From Desulfobulbus alkaliphilus (GTDB lineage: Bacteria; Desulfobacterota; Desulfobulbia; Desulfobulbales; Desulfobulbaceae), in contig NZ_JAFFQC010000001.1 in NCBI RefSeq assembly GCF_016918545.1, positions 166,263-230,262 of the forward strand: a stretch of 64,000 nt of DNA, read 5' to 3'. Under the pieces are notes generated by a model. It was not told where the DNA came from, did not search any database, and saw only the letters and a list, made by a program, of their open reading frames with translations. A program made the translations under genes and the position numbers. Below, piece after piece: positions 1 through 7,229 of the stretch. Position 1 is the stretch's first letter; each line of letters starts with the position of its first letter.

Positions 1-9
1 CTTGAAATA

Positions 10-90
10 TCACTTTTTTACCTTTCCTCTCACCACCTTGCTGACTGTTGTATAATGAATACCGAGACAATCCCCAATTTCTTTTAGGGT
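10..90 (-). pseudogene. C-terminal helix-turn-helix remnant of a RAYT/Y1-type transposase
   Basis: Read on the minus strand, this stretch encodes LKEIGDCLGIHYTTVSK followed by a short basic tail and a TGA stop. That pattern resembles the C-terminal helix-turn-helix found on some Y1/RAYT transposases. A stop codon lies just before the fragment, so only about 26 codons survive. It is the first of several transposase remnants in the left end of the window. It could instead be the tail of an unrelated HTH protein, but the other RAYT remnants nearby favour this reading. Confidence 0.45.
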
Positions 91-185
91 TTATATGCCA
101 TCTTCTGAAGCGACTAGAAAAAGAAAAAAAGGTTGAGCAGCATGGCGCAAAACGGTATTCGTACTATACACGTCCAACCTAATTT

Positions 186-223
186 TATGCACATGTGCTT
201 AAGAAGCTATACACATGTGCATA
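186..223. repeat. Perfect 12-bp inverted repeat
   Basis: TATGCACATGTG at 186-197 is exactly mirrored by CACATGTGCATA at 212-223, with a 14-bp spacer. Each arm also contains the shorter palindrome CACATGTG. The geometry would suit a dimeric DNA-binding protein or a recombinase. It lies between gene fragments and has no intact gene to control, so its role is unknown. Confidence 0.5.
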
Positions 224-280
224 GGCGTGTGTATGGCATGCTTGCCCCCATCAGTGCAATATTGGGGTTTATGATGAGGG

Positions 281-590
281 CCATGGGTCGGTGCCTGTGC
301 CGTCGCCGGCATTGACCAGCCTGCGGTATTAGTTGCTAGCCAAGCCAAGCCATGGTCGGCCTGCGAAAACGATAAGGAACGGTTGAATGTATTCAACGGC
401 CTCCTCCTCACCGCCAATCTCGACGCTCTTTTTGATCGAGGGTTGATTACCTTTGGTGCCAACGAAGTGTTGAGATGTTCTTCTTTGCTTTCCCACGGGC
501 AATTAACCGCACTGCAGTTAACGAGTGATTTGGGGTTGCGCTGGATTGCACAAGAGCATCAGCCATTTCTGACTTGGCATCGGGGACATC
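281..590 (+). pseudogene. HNH endonuclease C-terminal fragment
   Basis: The frame reads CAVAGIDQPAVLVASQAKPW, then continues with NVFNGLLLTANLDALFDRG. This matches the C-terminal half of a common HNH endonuclease family, whose usual motifs are CAVTGI, ASHIKPW and NGLLLxxxLDALFDRGxIsF. The His of the ASHIKPW core is replaced by Gln, and the N-terminal half is absent because a stop lies at 275-277. The fragment ends where it meets the reverse-transcriptase remnant on the other strand. It is a dead gene fragment. Confidence 0.7.
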
Positions 591-758
591 GTGCTCCACC
601 GTGTCGAAAAACTTCGCCAGGTCGGTATCGACAGCCACGAGGTATCCCTCGCGGATGTACTGACGGACCTGGTACACGGCATCGTGGGCCGCAAAGATCT
701 GCACCAGCACCTGGGCTATAGCTTGTTGAATCAGACGGTCATCAAGCGCCGGGATCTG
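582..758 (-). pseudogene. Group II intron reverse transcriptase/maturase fragment
   Basis: On the minus strand this reads RQIPALDDRLIQQAIAQVL, then HDAVYQVRQYIREGYLVAV and DTDLAKFFDTVEHDV. These are recognisable blocks of the fingers/palm region of group II intron reverse transcriptases, which usually read IPTVxDRxIQQAI and VxDIDLxKFFDxVNHD. The blocks that normally lie between them (around the YGFRPGRSAHDAV motif) are mostly deleted and the catalytic YADD region is missing. It is an internally deleted remnant packed between an HNH fragment and an IS4-type fragment. Confidence 0.75.
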
Positions 759-935
759 CCGCCGATCCAATTGTGGGCGGTTCTGGCCAGTGAAAAGAAT
801 CCGCCTGCCGGTGTCAAACCCCTGGAATGGATGCTGCTCACCACCGTCCCGGCGCGGACCTTTGCCGATGCCTGCGAGCGCATTGCCTGGTACACCAAAC
901 GGTGGGGCATCGAGATCTTTCATCGGACGCTCACC
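753..935 (+). pseudogene. IS4-family transposase fragment
   Basis: The frame reads PIQLWAVLASEKNPPAGVKP, then EWMLLTTVPARTFADACERI and WYTKRWGIEIFHRTL. This corresponds to the C-terminal catalytic region of IS4/Tn5-type transposases, including the YxxRWxIE block that carries the third acidic residue of the DDE triad. Only about 60 codons survive. The sequence then runs directly into a copy of the RAYT-1 repeat at 938, so the fragment was truncated by another rearrangement. Confidence 0.75.
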
Positions 936-937
936 AA

Positions 938-965
938 GGGGGTCAGGCCTAGAAGTTATTAAGAT
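938..965 (+). repeat. RAYT-1 repeat, copy A
   Basis: The sequence begins GGGGGTCAGGCCT and continues with a variant AGAAGTTATTAAGAT. It is the same motif, in the same orientation, as copy B in front of the intact RAYT-1 gene. Here it precedes a degraded RAYT copy, so a repeat-plus-transposase unit appears to have been duplicated in tandem. Confidence 0.6.
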
Positions 966-990
966 CAACCCTTGATGATGCACACGCCTC

Positions 991-1222
991 ATGGCAGCAA
1001 TCCCGCAAGCATCTTCCCGGCTGCTTATGCTTGGCTTATGCTTGCATCACATCGTCCCGCGCGGCAACGGTGGCCAGGATAAGGAGTACATTTGACAGCG
1101 CAACAAAGGGCCAGGGGAGAAATGGCCGTTTCCGGTCGGGCACTATCTCAGCATGGATGCCCTGACATGGTTGACAACTGAAGATCTTTGCAGGCAATTG
1201 GGCGGACAGGCAGGAAAGCTCG
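991..1222 (+). pseudogene. Degraded second copy of the RAYT-1 transposase
   Basis: An ATG at 991 opens a short frame with HHIVPRGNGGQD before a stop near 1095, closely matching HIILRGNGGQDIF at the start of the intact RAYT-1. From about 1153 the reading frame resumes with LTWLTTEDLCRQLGGQAGK, which matches the middle of RAYT-1 (LPWLTTDELLGQFGRQAGK). Between them most of the catalytic domain, including the HxH and Tyr motifs, is deleted. The arrangement is a collapsed tandem duplicate of the gene that follows. Confidence 0.65.
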
Positions 1223-1264
1223 ACTGGGAAACGCTTGTTGCATCCAGGATGGTAGAGCGACCAA

Positions 1265-1292
1265 GGGGGTCAGGCCTACAAGTTGACAAGAT
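1265..1292 (+). repeat. RAYT-1 repeat, copy B (left flank)
   Basis: GGGGGTCAGGCCTACAAGT followed by TGACAAGAT lies about 25 bp upstream of the RAYT-1 start codon. It is an inverted match to copy C immediately after the gene, with about 24 of 26 positions identical. Together they bracket the transposase gene in the way REP-type termini bracket RAYT genes. Confidence 0.7.
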
Positions 1293-1317
1293 TACACATT
1301 GCAGGTATAAACACCTC

Positions 1318-2247
1318 ATGGCACGCAAACCTCGCATCCATCTATCCGGTGGCTTTTATCACATCATCCTGCGCGGCAATGGTGGGCAGGACATTTTTCT
1401 TGCCGACGCCGATCGCTGCCGGTTGTTACTGCTCCTGCAGGAAGGCACCTGCCGGTTCGACTACCGGGTGCACGCCTTCTGCCTCATGACCAACCATCTC
1501 CACCTTGTCCTTCAGGCCGGCAACATGCCGTTATCACGCGGGTTACAGAATCTCTCGTTTCGCTACACCCGCTGGGTCAACCAACGTGAAAAACGGACCG
1601 GCCACCTCTTCCAGGGCCGCTACAAAGCCGTGCTTGTTGACGGTGAGAGCTATTTGCTCGAACTCGTCCGGTACATTCATCTCAATCCGCTACGCGCTGG
1701 AATGGTGCGAAGCCCGGACCAGTATCCCTGGACCAGCCACCTTGCCTATCTCGGCCTGGACAACCTGCCATGGTTGACAACCGATGAACTCCTCGGACAG
1801 TTCGGCAGACAGGCAGGAAAAGCACGCAAGGCTTATGCTCGCTTCCTCCAGGATGGTTTAGACGAAGCATATCGCAAAGAGTTTCATTGCGGTGGTACCG
1901 ATCCCCGCATTCTTGGCAGCGACGATTTCGCGGCTACTGCGCTGGCGGCGGAGTACATGCCGCCTCGGGACGTTTCTCTGCAGCACGTCGAGGCAACAGT
2001 TCTCAAGGTCTACGGCATCGACCGTGCGGAGCTGCAAAGCCCATCGCAACAACGCTATTTGAGCGAGGCCCGTGCCGCCCTCGCATGGCTGGCCCGTGAA
2101 GCCGGTGCCGGCAATCTGGAGCAGGTCTCCATCCGAGTCAATCGTGATCCAGGATCACTCAGTTCAGCGGTTCGGCGCTTATCTGACCGCGCAAAGTCTG
2201 ACGCCGCGCTCTCCGCCAAACTCGATACACTAATGAAAATGGTCTGA
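1318..2247 (+). CDS. REP-associated tyrosine transposase (RAYT-1)
   Basis: This 309-residue protein belongs to the Y1/IS200-like single-strand transposase superfamily in its REP-associated form, which nicks and joins short palindromic repeats through a catalytic tyrosine. It starts MARKPRIHLSGGFYHIILRG. The metal-binding HUH motif is HLHLV near residue 60, and VRYIHLNPLRAGMV near residue 125 holds the Tyr and the HLNP block. A long C-terminal region of about 170 residues is typical of the larger RAYT subgroup. The ATG at 1318 was chosen because upstream codons derive from repeat copy B and the degraded tandem copy. Inverted repeats at 1265-1292 and 2247-2275 flank it. The gene appears intact. 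Confidence 0.88.
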   Translation: MARKPRIHLSGGFYHIILRGNGGQDIFLADADRCRLLLLLQEGTCRFDYRVHAFCLMTNHLHLVLQAGNMPLSRGLQNLSFRYTRWVNQREKRTGHLFQGRYKAVLVDGESYLLELVRYIHLNPLRAGMVRSPDQYPWTSHLAYLGLDNLPWLTTDELLGQFGRQAGKARKAYARFLQDGLDEAYRKEFHCGGTDPRILGSDDFAATALAAEYMPPRDVSLQHVEATVLKVYGIDRAELQSPSQQRYLSEARAALAWLAREAGAGNLEQVSIRVNRDPGSLSSAVRRLSDRAKSDAALSAKLDTLMKMV

Positions 2248-2275
2248 AAACTTGTCGACTTGGAGGCCTGACCCC
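2247..2275 (-). repeat. RAYT-1 repeat, copy C (right flank, inverted)
   Basis: The minus strand reads GGGGTCAGGCCTCCAAGT followed by CGACAAG. It is the inverted partner of copy B and overlaps the final base of the RAYT-1 stop codon. It ends 12 bp before the preferred start of the next gene, and its sequence would encode an artificial N-terminal extension (MSTWRPDP) if an upstream start at 2252 were used. Confidence 0.7.
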
Positions 2276-2287
2276 ATCCTGCAGAAG

Positions 2288-3988
2288 ATGACCTCTGCCC
2301 AGTATGACCTGATTTTGGCGCAGGCCGATATTCCGGAGCATTCAGTGCATTTCATGCAGGCCATGTCCGGTGGTTTGCCTTTTTTGGTGGGGTCTTTTCT
2401 GTTTCTTCATGCCGAAAATTGGTTGCTGGCTGTTGGCTACCCGATTACCGGCGTTTCCGATGAACATGCCACCCGGGAATTCGATCAGGCCCTCAGGGAT
2501 GCCCAGAAGATGACCAGGGCAGAGCAATGCTGGGCCATCAGCCCATCCTTGCCCGAGCGCCTTGGTCCACACCGTCGCTCACAGGACCAGTTCTTCATTC
2601 TGACCACGGACAGTCCACTCCCTTCCCGCCCGACTCGTCTTGCCCAACGAGCTGCACGCATCCTGCAGGTCGAAGAGAGCACCAGGTTTACTGCAGCCCA
2701 TCGCCGTCTCTGGGCTGAATGCACAAGCCGGGGCCCTATGCCGGACCATATCCTGGAACTCTATGCTCGGACCGAAAGCGTCATCACCACTTGTCCCGGC
2801 CTCTCTCTGCTCAATGCCTGGGATCAGAATGGCCATCTCGCCGCCTGTCTGCTGCTGGACAGCGCCCCTCGATCCTTCTTGAGTTACATCCTCGGTGCCC
2901 ACTCCCGCACTCACCCCACTCCCTATGCTTCGGATCTGCTGTTTCTGGAAATGATTCATCTGGCCAGGACTCGCAACAAGACATATCTGCACCTGGGCCT
3001 GGGGGTGAACTCCGGCATTCGGCGATTCAAGGAAAAATGGAGCGCCGTGCCCACGCTTACCTATGAGATGGCGCAATGGCGGGAAACAGGCAGCCTGCGC
3101 CGGGATGTTGGTGATCTGATGCAGGCCCTGGTCAGCCCCTCATCAAGGCCCATGAGCAAACAGGAATACTGGGCCAGTCTGCCTCCCCAGCGGACCTTCA
3201 AGATGCTGTGGAAGATCGAGAAGAACGGTCGGACCTCCTGGATCGGGGGTACGGCCCACTTCTTCTGCTATAGTTTCGAGCATTCCCTGCGCAGATTGTT
3301 CGACCAGGTGGACACTGTCGTCTTCGAAGGGCCGCTGGATAAGGAGAGTCTAGACCAGGTTGCCGAGATTGGCAGGCGCCCGGAACCGGAAGCACCCAGA
3401 CTGATTACTGCTATGACCGAGCAGGAAATCCGCGCCCTGGACCATAGCGTCTGTGGCCCACGGGGCCCTTGGGCAAGACTCTTTGGTCTGGCGGACCCCA
3501 ACCCGCTGGATGTCGTGGAATTCCTGACCAACGCCCGCCACTGGATGGCGTTTTTTTCCCTCTGGACCCACTTTCTGCGCCGCCTGGACTGGAATCAATC
3601 CGTGGACCTGGAAGCCTGGCACCTGGCGCACGAAATGGGCAAGAATGTTCTGGCCCTGGAGAGCATCCCGGAGCAGATCGAAACCCTGGAAAGCATCCCG
3701 CTGGAACGCATCGTCCGTTTTTTCCGCGCTTGCGGACACTGGAAACGCTATACCCGCCAGAATATGAAGGCCTACCTCAAAGGCGATCTGGATCAGATGA
3801 TGGGGACCAGCGCCGAGTTCCCCTCCCGTACGGATATGGTTATCGGTCGTCGGGACGCTGTCTTCCTGGAACGTATGCTGCCCATGGTCGAGGCCGGGCG
3901 ATGCGCTGTTTTTGTCGGCTCGGCCCATATCTTCAATCTCCGAGATATGCTGACCGACGCCGGGTTCAGGGTTGAGAAAGTACCATGA
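2288..3988 (+). CDS. GNAT-like acyltransferase / TraB-GumN fusion protein
   Basis: This 566-residue protein joins two domains. Residues 1 to about 285 resemble an acyl-CoA N-acyltransferase (GNAT/FemAB-like) fold, with the block LHLGLGVNSGIRRFKEKW near residue 235 that recurs in the next gene. Residues from about 305 look like the TraB/GumN family: an early GTAH followed by VVFEG, and a late VGSAHIFNLRDML. The paired GxxH motifs and the Glu are the conserved metal-site residues of that family, whose animal TIKI members are metalloproteases. No signal peptide or transmembrane segment is seen. The ATG at 2288 is preferred because upstream codons derive from repeat copy C. The stop overlaps the next start by 4 bp. 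The substrate is unknown. Confidence 0.7.
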   Translation: MTSAQYDLILAQADIPEHSVHFMQAMSGGLPFLVGSFLFLHAENWLLAVGYPITGVSDEHATREFDQALRDAQKMTRAEQCWAISPSLPERLGPHRRSQDQFFILTTDSPLPSRPTRLAQRAARILQVEESTRFTAAHRRLWAECTSRGPMPDHILELYARTESVITTCPGLSLLNAWDQNGHLAACLLLDSAPRSFLSYILGAHSRTHPTPYASDLLFLEMIHLARTRNKTYLHLGLGVNSGIRRFKEKWSAVPTLTYEMAQWRETGSLRRDVGDLMQALVSPSSRPMSKQEYWASLPPQRTFKMLWKIEKNGRTSWIGGTAHFFCYSFEHSLRRLFDQVDTVVFEGPLDKESLDQVAEIGRRPEPEAPRLITAMTEQEIRALDHSVCGPRGPWARLFGLADPNPLDVVEFLTNARHWMAFFSLWTHFLRRLDWNQSVDLEAWHLAHEMGKNVLALESIPEQIETLESIPLERIVRFFRACGHWKRYTRQNMKAYLKGDLDQMMGTSAEFPSRTDMVIGRRDAVFLERMLPMVEAGRCAVFVGSAHIFNLRDMLTDAGFRVEKVP

Positions 3989-4845
3989 TCGGCCCGGATC
4001 GCCTGGATCGTGTCGCCGCTCAGGCTGTGGTGCCGGAACAGCTTGTTTGCTATGGCCGGGTCGTGGGCGGTGGACAACCGCGGCTGTTCGACTCCTGCCT
4101 GGGCTACGAATACAGTGACAGCCTTGTGCTCATTGGCTATCCTGTGCACGATCCCTGGGATGAACAGGCCCTCCGTAACAGTGTGGACACGGCCCTTACG
4201 GTCAGCACGGCCCGGCGGATCACGGTGCTGGCCGCCTCTCGCCCCCCTCAGGCCGGGGTTGCAGCAGACGAGATACCCGCGCCGACAGACGCTTACCTGA
4301 GCCTGCCCATTCCCAACCCAGCTCCAGGCCAGAAGCTGCGCAACATTTTGCGCCGCGCCCAGCGGGAACTCCATCTTGAGCAGGAACGCACAATGAACCA
4401 GGATCACACTATTCTGATCTCCCGTTACCTTCAGGATCGCATCCTTGCTCCGGGCACACGCCACATCTTTGCCCAGGTCTCCACTTATTTAGCGACTTGT
4501 CCCAGTGTAGTACTCATCTCGGCCCGAATGAAGGACGGACGACTTGCCGGATATACGATTGGTGATTTTTCCTCCCTGACCACCGCTTTCTACATGTTTA
4601 CCTTCAGAGACCCGGATGTTGCTCCGCCCGGCACGGCAGACCTGCTGCTCCTTGCCGTGCAGCGGGAAGGCGAACAGCGCGGCCAGCTCAGGGTCAATCT
4701 TGGTCTTGGCATCAACCCTTCCATCGCTTTCTTTAAAAAGAAATGGGGCGCCACTCCTTTTTTACCCTGCCAGGAGACGAGCTGGGAACGTACACCAGAA
4801 GGCTGGCTGTACAGGATGCACCAGTGGTGGCGATCGAGAGAGTAA
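3985..4845 (+). CDS. GNAT-like acyltransferase, paralogue of the fusion N-terminus
   Basis: This 286-residue protein overlaps the preceding gene by 4 bp (ATGA), so the two are probably translationally coupled. It resembles the N-terminal half of that protein throughout, most clearly at LRVNLGLGINPSIAFFKKKW near residue 240, which parallels LHLGLGVNSGIRRFKEKW. The pattern (small-residue-rich loop followed by a basic helix) recalls the acyl-CoA binding region of FemAB/GNAT-fold enzymes. It lacks the TraB-like C-terminal domain. No membrane segments are evident. The two proteins may form a heteromer or act on the same substrate. The function is not known. Confidence 0.6.
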   Translation: MIGPDRLDRVAAQAVVPEQLVCYGRVVGGGQPRLFDSCLGYEYSDSLVLIGYPVHDPWDEQALRNSVDTALTVSTARRITVLAASRPPQAGVAADEIPAPTDAYLSLPIPNPAPGQKLRNILRRAQRELHLEQERTMNQDHTILISRYLQDRILAPGTRHIFAQVSTYLATCPSVVLISARMKDGRLAGYTIGDFSSLTTAFYMFTFRDPDVAPPGTADLLLLAVQREGEQRGQLRVNLGLGINPSIAFFKKKWGATPFLPCQETSWERTPEGWLYRMHQWWRSRE

Positions 4846-4987
4846 CTGTCTGCTGCCGGCCTCTGGAGTTTGTCCACTGGGGTCAGATAGAGAAGGAATG
4901 CATGCTCACTGTCAAGGTCAGGCTCTTCATCCATGCAGAGCCCCCTGCAGTGACTCCAGCCACTCGTTGTATCGCCAGGCAGGCCTC

Positions 4988-5016
4988 AAATCTTGTCGAC
5001 TTGGAGGTCTGACCCC
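4988..5016 (-). repeat. RAYT-1 repeat, copy D
   Basis: On the minus strand this reads GGGGTCAGACCTCCAAGT followed by CGACAAGATTT, almost identical to copy C. A weaker, short match in the opposite orientation (TGGGGTCAGA) lies at 4878-4888. Copies C and D thus bracket the GNAT/TraB gene pair. Confidence 0.65.
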
Positions 5017-5053
5017 ATTTTTTCTCGGCGGAAATATAAAACTGGAGGTCTGG

Positions 5054-5524
5054 TTGAAAGAAGAGCAAAAGAGCATTCTGGTGATCTACCATTCGCAAAG
5101 CGGCACCATGGAACGGATGGCCCATCGTTTCGCCCAGGGGGCGGCCCGGGAAGAAAACATCCGTGTTGTGCTCAAAAAAGCAGAGCTTGCCGAGGTGGAG
5201 GACCTGCTGCAGTGTCATGCTGTTGCCATTGGCTCCCCGGAATATTTCGGCACCATGGCCGGCATGATCAAGGACTTTTTTGACCGAACCTATACAGCGG
5301 CTCAGGAGCGGACCATTGGTCTGCCCTTTGTGGTTTTTGTCTGTGCCGGCAACGATGGGCGGGGGGCCCTTACCCAGATTGAAAGAATAGCGCAGGGGTA
5401 CAAATGGCAAAAAGTACTGGAACATTTCCGGGTCGTGGGCGAGCCGACAGAAGCCGAGCTGATTGACCTGGAAGAACTGGGCCATACCTTGGCAGCAGGC
5501 CTGGATTTCGGCATTTTTCCCTGA
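5054..5524 (+). CDS. Flavodoxin-like / NAD(P)H-dependent FMN reductase-like protein
   Basis: This protein of about 156 residues begins with the flavodoxin-fold pattern ILVIYHSQSGTMERMAHRFA, in which the T/S-x-T-G-x-T-like loop binds the FMN phosphate. It continues with AIGSPEYFGTMAGMIKDFFD, the second flavin-contacting loop seen in WrbA/flavodoxin relatives. No other cofactor motif is present. The likely start is a TTG at 5054 preceded by GGAGGT at 5044-5049; no ATG in this frame fits better. Its role is probably low-potential electron transfer or quinone/FMN reduction in the cytoplasm. A Cys-rich desulforedoxin-like gene lies downstream on the same strand, which suggests a shared redox context. 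Confidence 0.75.
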   Translation: MKEEQKSILVIYHSQSGTMERMAHRFAQGAAREENIRVVLKKAELAEVEDLLQCHAVAIGSPEYFGTMAGMIKDFFDRTYTAAQERTIGLPFVVFVCAGNDGRGALTQIERIAQGYKWQKVLEHFRVVGEPTEAELIDLEELGHTLAAGLDFGIFP

Positions 5525-5572
5525 AGAGTCGGTCGCGGGATGCGGCCGTTGTGGGCGAGGATAAAGGACGCC

Positions 5573-5611
5573 ATGCAACAACCCATGCAGCAGCCCATGC
5601 AGCAGCAATAG
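5573..5611. repeat. Short 12-bp tandem repeat
   Basis: The unit CCATGCAGCAGC is repeated about three times with small changes. It could encode a trivial MQQPMQQPMQQQ peptide on the plus strand, but there is no convincing ribosome binding site or larger product. It is probably replication slippage in the gap between two genes. Confidence 0.5.
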
Positions 5612-5737
5612 GCAGAAACTGCCCCGAATGAAGACGAAAAGAGCTTTTTTTTCGATATATCCTGCATTATCCTATAGGCTGAACCGAAGCAGGAAGAAAT
5701 TCCATGCCCACATTATTTTGATCAAGGAGGTAACAAC

Positions 5738-5896
5738 ATGGCAAATTGTGCGAACATGAAACAGGGTGACATTTACATGTGCACGAAATGCGGTCTTGAA
5801 TTGAGCGTTGTCAAGGTGTGCACTTGTGGGTCAGGCAGTGCGGACAGCTGCAGTGTGCCCTTGCAGTGCTGCGGCCAGGATATGGTGAAGAAATAG
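5738..5896 (+). CDS. Desulforedoxin-like Cys-rich mini-protein
   Basis: This 52-residue protein starts MANCANMKQGDIYMCTKCG and has a good ribosome binding site (AAGGAGG at 5724-5730). It has eight cysteines. CTKC near residue 15 and the adjacent pair in LQCCGQDM near residue 44 give the Cx2C...CC spacing of the desulforedoxin/neelaredoxin N-terminal domain, which binds one iron through four Cys. The additional CTCG motif in the middle is unusual and could give a second site or change the metal to zinc. It follows the flavodoxin-like gene and ends at a strong hairpin. It may be an electron carrier or a small metal-binding protein. Confidence 0.75.
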   Translation: MANCANMKQGDIYMCTKCGLELSVVKVCTCGSGSADSCSVPLQCCGQDMVKK

Positions 5897-5914
5897 CCCA
5901 GACTAGAGCAGTTC

Positions 5915-5949
5915 CCGGGGATACAGCGGACGATCCGCTGGATCCCCGG
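5915..5949 (+). terminator. Hairpin terminator after the Cys-rich mini-protein
   Basis: CCGGGGATACAGCGGA pairs with TCCGCTGGATCCCCGG across a CGA loop, a 16-bp stem with one mismatch. It lies 18 bp after the stop codon and is followed by TTATCTTTCC. The U-tract is weak, but position and stem strength support termination. Confidence 0.6.
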
Positions 5950-5959
5950 TTATCTTTCC

Positions 5960-6095
5960 CCAGAATCCGTGACGGCTGGGCTTTTGTTTTGGGTAGATCT
6001 TGTTGGCATCATCTTATGATCGCATCGGAATTCTTAACAATACCTTCCACCAGCCGCCCTTCGAGGCATCCATCCACACGCTCACCGATTCAAGG
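5960..6095 (+). mobile_element. MITE-like repeat R2, internally deleted copy (136 bp)
   Basis: It begins CCAGAATCCGTGACGG and ends TCACCGATTCAAGG, diverged versions of the family ends CCTGAATCCGTGACGG and TCACGGATTCAGG. The middle retains ACCAGCCGCCCTTCGAGGCA but lacks the palindromic block of about 80 bp found in the full copies. Its right end overlaps the last codons of uvsE, so it supplies that gene's stop codon. Confidence 0.7.
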
Positions 6096-7053
6096 TTACC
6101 CCTCCCCCCGCGTCACCAACCTCGCTGCTCCCCGGTACGATTTTATCGAGCCGCTTTTGCTGCAGATCAGCCATCAGTCGCAGCACGGCCAGTTCCTTTG
6201 CCTTGGCTTCGACATCAACGGTCATGGCTCGCCCTAGCCAGCAGGAGGGGATATCGGCCGGATCGATATAATCGGCATGGGCCTTGGGATATGTTCCCTT
6301 CCAGCCGAATTTGGGGGATGAGAGGTGACAGTACTGCTCCCGGCCTGACCCCTGCCAGGTCGATTCCGCCAGCCGGGTCGCTTCTTCAACAGATAAGCCG
6401 TCGGGTTTGCAGCGGTGGTGATGCACATCGTAGACCAGGGGAATGGAGAGTTGCCGGCACAGCGGCAGCAGGTCGGTCACCGTATAGCTGACATCATCAT
6501 TTTCCAGGGTCAGGCGGCTGCGGACATTGTCCGACAGCTGGGCAAAGACCCGGGCAAAACGCTCCAGGGCCTGCCCTTTATCCCCATACACCCCACCCAC
6601 ATGAATATTGATGACATCAGCGCCCACCGCTGCCGCCAGCCGGCCCTGATACTCCAACTCCTGGATGGAGCTGGCGACCACCGCCGGATGCGGTGAGGGA
6701 AGCACCACAAACTGATCCGGATGAAAACTGAGACGGATGTTCTTTTTTTGGGCGGTATCACGGACTGTGGTCAGCACTTGGGCAATGCCTTGTCCATCGG
6801 GGAGCTGGTCCAGCGAATAACCGACCTCGGGGTGGGTCATACGGGGGAACAAGGGCGACATGATGCGAAAAGCACCGATGCCGAGCCGGGCAACGGTGTC
6901 CACGGCACGGAGCAGGTTTTCCGCATTGTTGCGACAGATATGGGAGAGCTTGCGCAACTGCTCCCCGCGCGGCAGGGTCGACAGCGCCCTGGCCGTGGTG
7001 GTCCGAAACGATATTGGTTCCTCTTTGAACAGACAGCACAGTCCTAAACGCAT
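6082..7053 (-). CDS. uvsE: UV damage endonuclease UvsE
   Basis: This 323-residue protein is a UV damage endonuclease (UVDE) with a TIM-barrel fold related to endonuclease IV. It nicks DNA 5' of UV photoproducts in a metal-dependent way. Diagnostic stretches are LGLCCLF at the start, LSFHPDQFVVL near residue 110, NIHVGGVYGDKG near 140, LTLENDD near 170 and VYDVHHHRCKPDG near 195. These His, Glu and Asp residues form the metal site. The start at 7053 (MRLGLCCLF) is chosen because the family begins with this strand; upstream codons look non-homologous. The extreme C-terminus runs into a MITE-like repeat, so the last dozen residues may not be native. Confidence 0.9.
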   Translation of the reverse strand: MRLGLCCLFKEEPISFRTTTARALSTLPRGEQLRKLSHICRNNAENLLRAVDTVARLGIGAFRIMSPLFPRMTHPEVGYSLDQLPDGQGIAQVLTTVRDTAQKKNIRLSFHPDQFVVLPSPHPAVVASSIQELEYQGRLAAAVGADVINIHVGGVYGDKGQALERFARVFAQLSDNVRSRLTLENDDVSYTVTDLLPLCRQLSIPLVYDVHHHRCKPDGLSVEEATRLAESTWQGSGREQYCHLSSPKFGWKGTYPKAHADYIDPADIPSCWLGRAMTVDVEAKAKELAVLRLMADLQQKRLDKIVPGSSEVGDAGGGVTLNR

Positions 7054-7229
7054 CCTCACCCACCTCTCCAGATATCCCATGGATCCTGCTTGCAACCATA
7101 GCAGAGTGTGCTATTGTGATAACGAGTCCGATTTTCCAAGTCAGGCAGTCTTTGGCTCATCGCCTCTCGCCGGGGAGGAAGTCCAGGCAGAGAGGTACAA
7201 TTTGATGCATCCACTTCCGGGAGAAGACC

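Noticed and set aside
2252..2287. Upstream start for the GNAT-TraB gene
   Set aside because: The extra codons (MSTWRPDPILQK) are translated from the flanking repeat, and the same peptide start recurs at 4993 from copy D.
4878..4888. Further inverted copy of the RAYT-1 repeat
   Set aside because: Only about ten bases (TGGGGTCAGA) match before the similarity ends, too short to count as a copy.
5573..5611. Small Gln/Met-rich peptide gene
   Set aside because: Only a three-unit 12-bp tandem repeat, without ribosome binding site or family.
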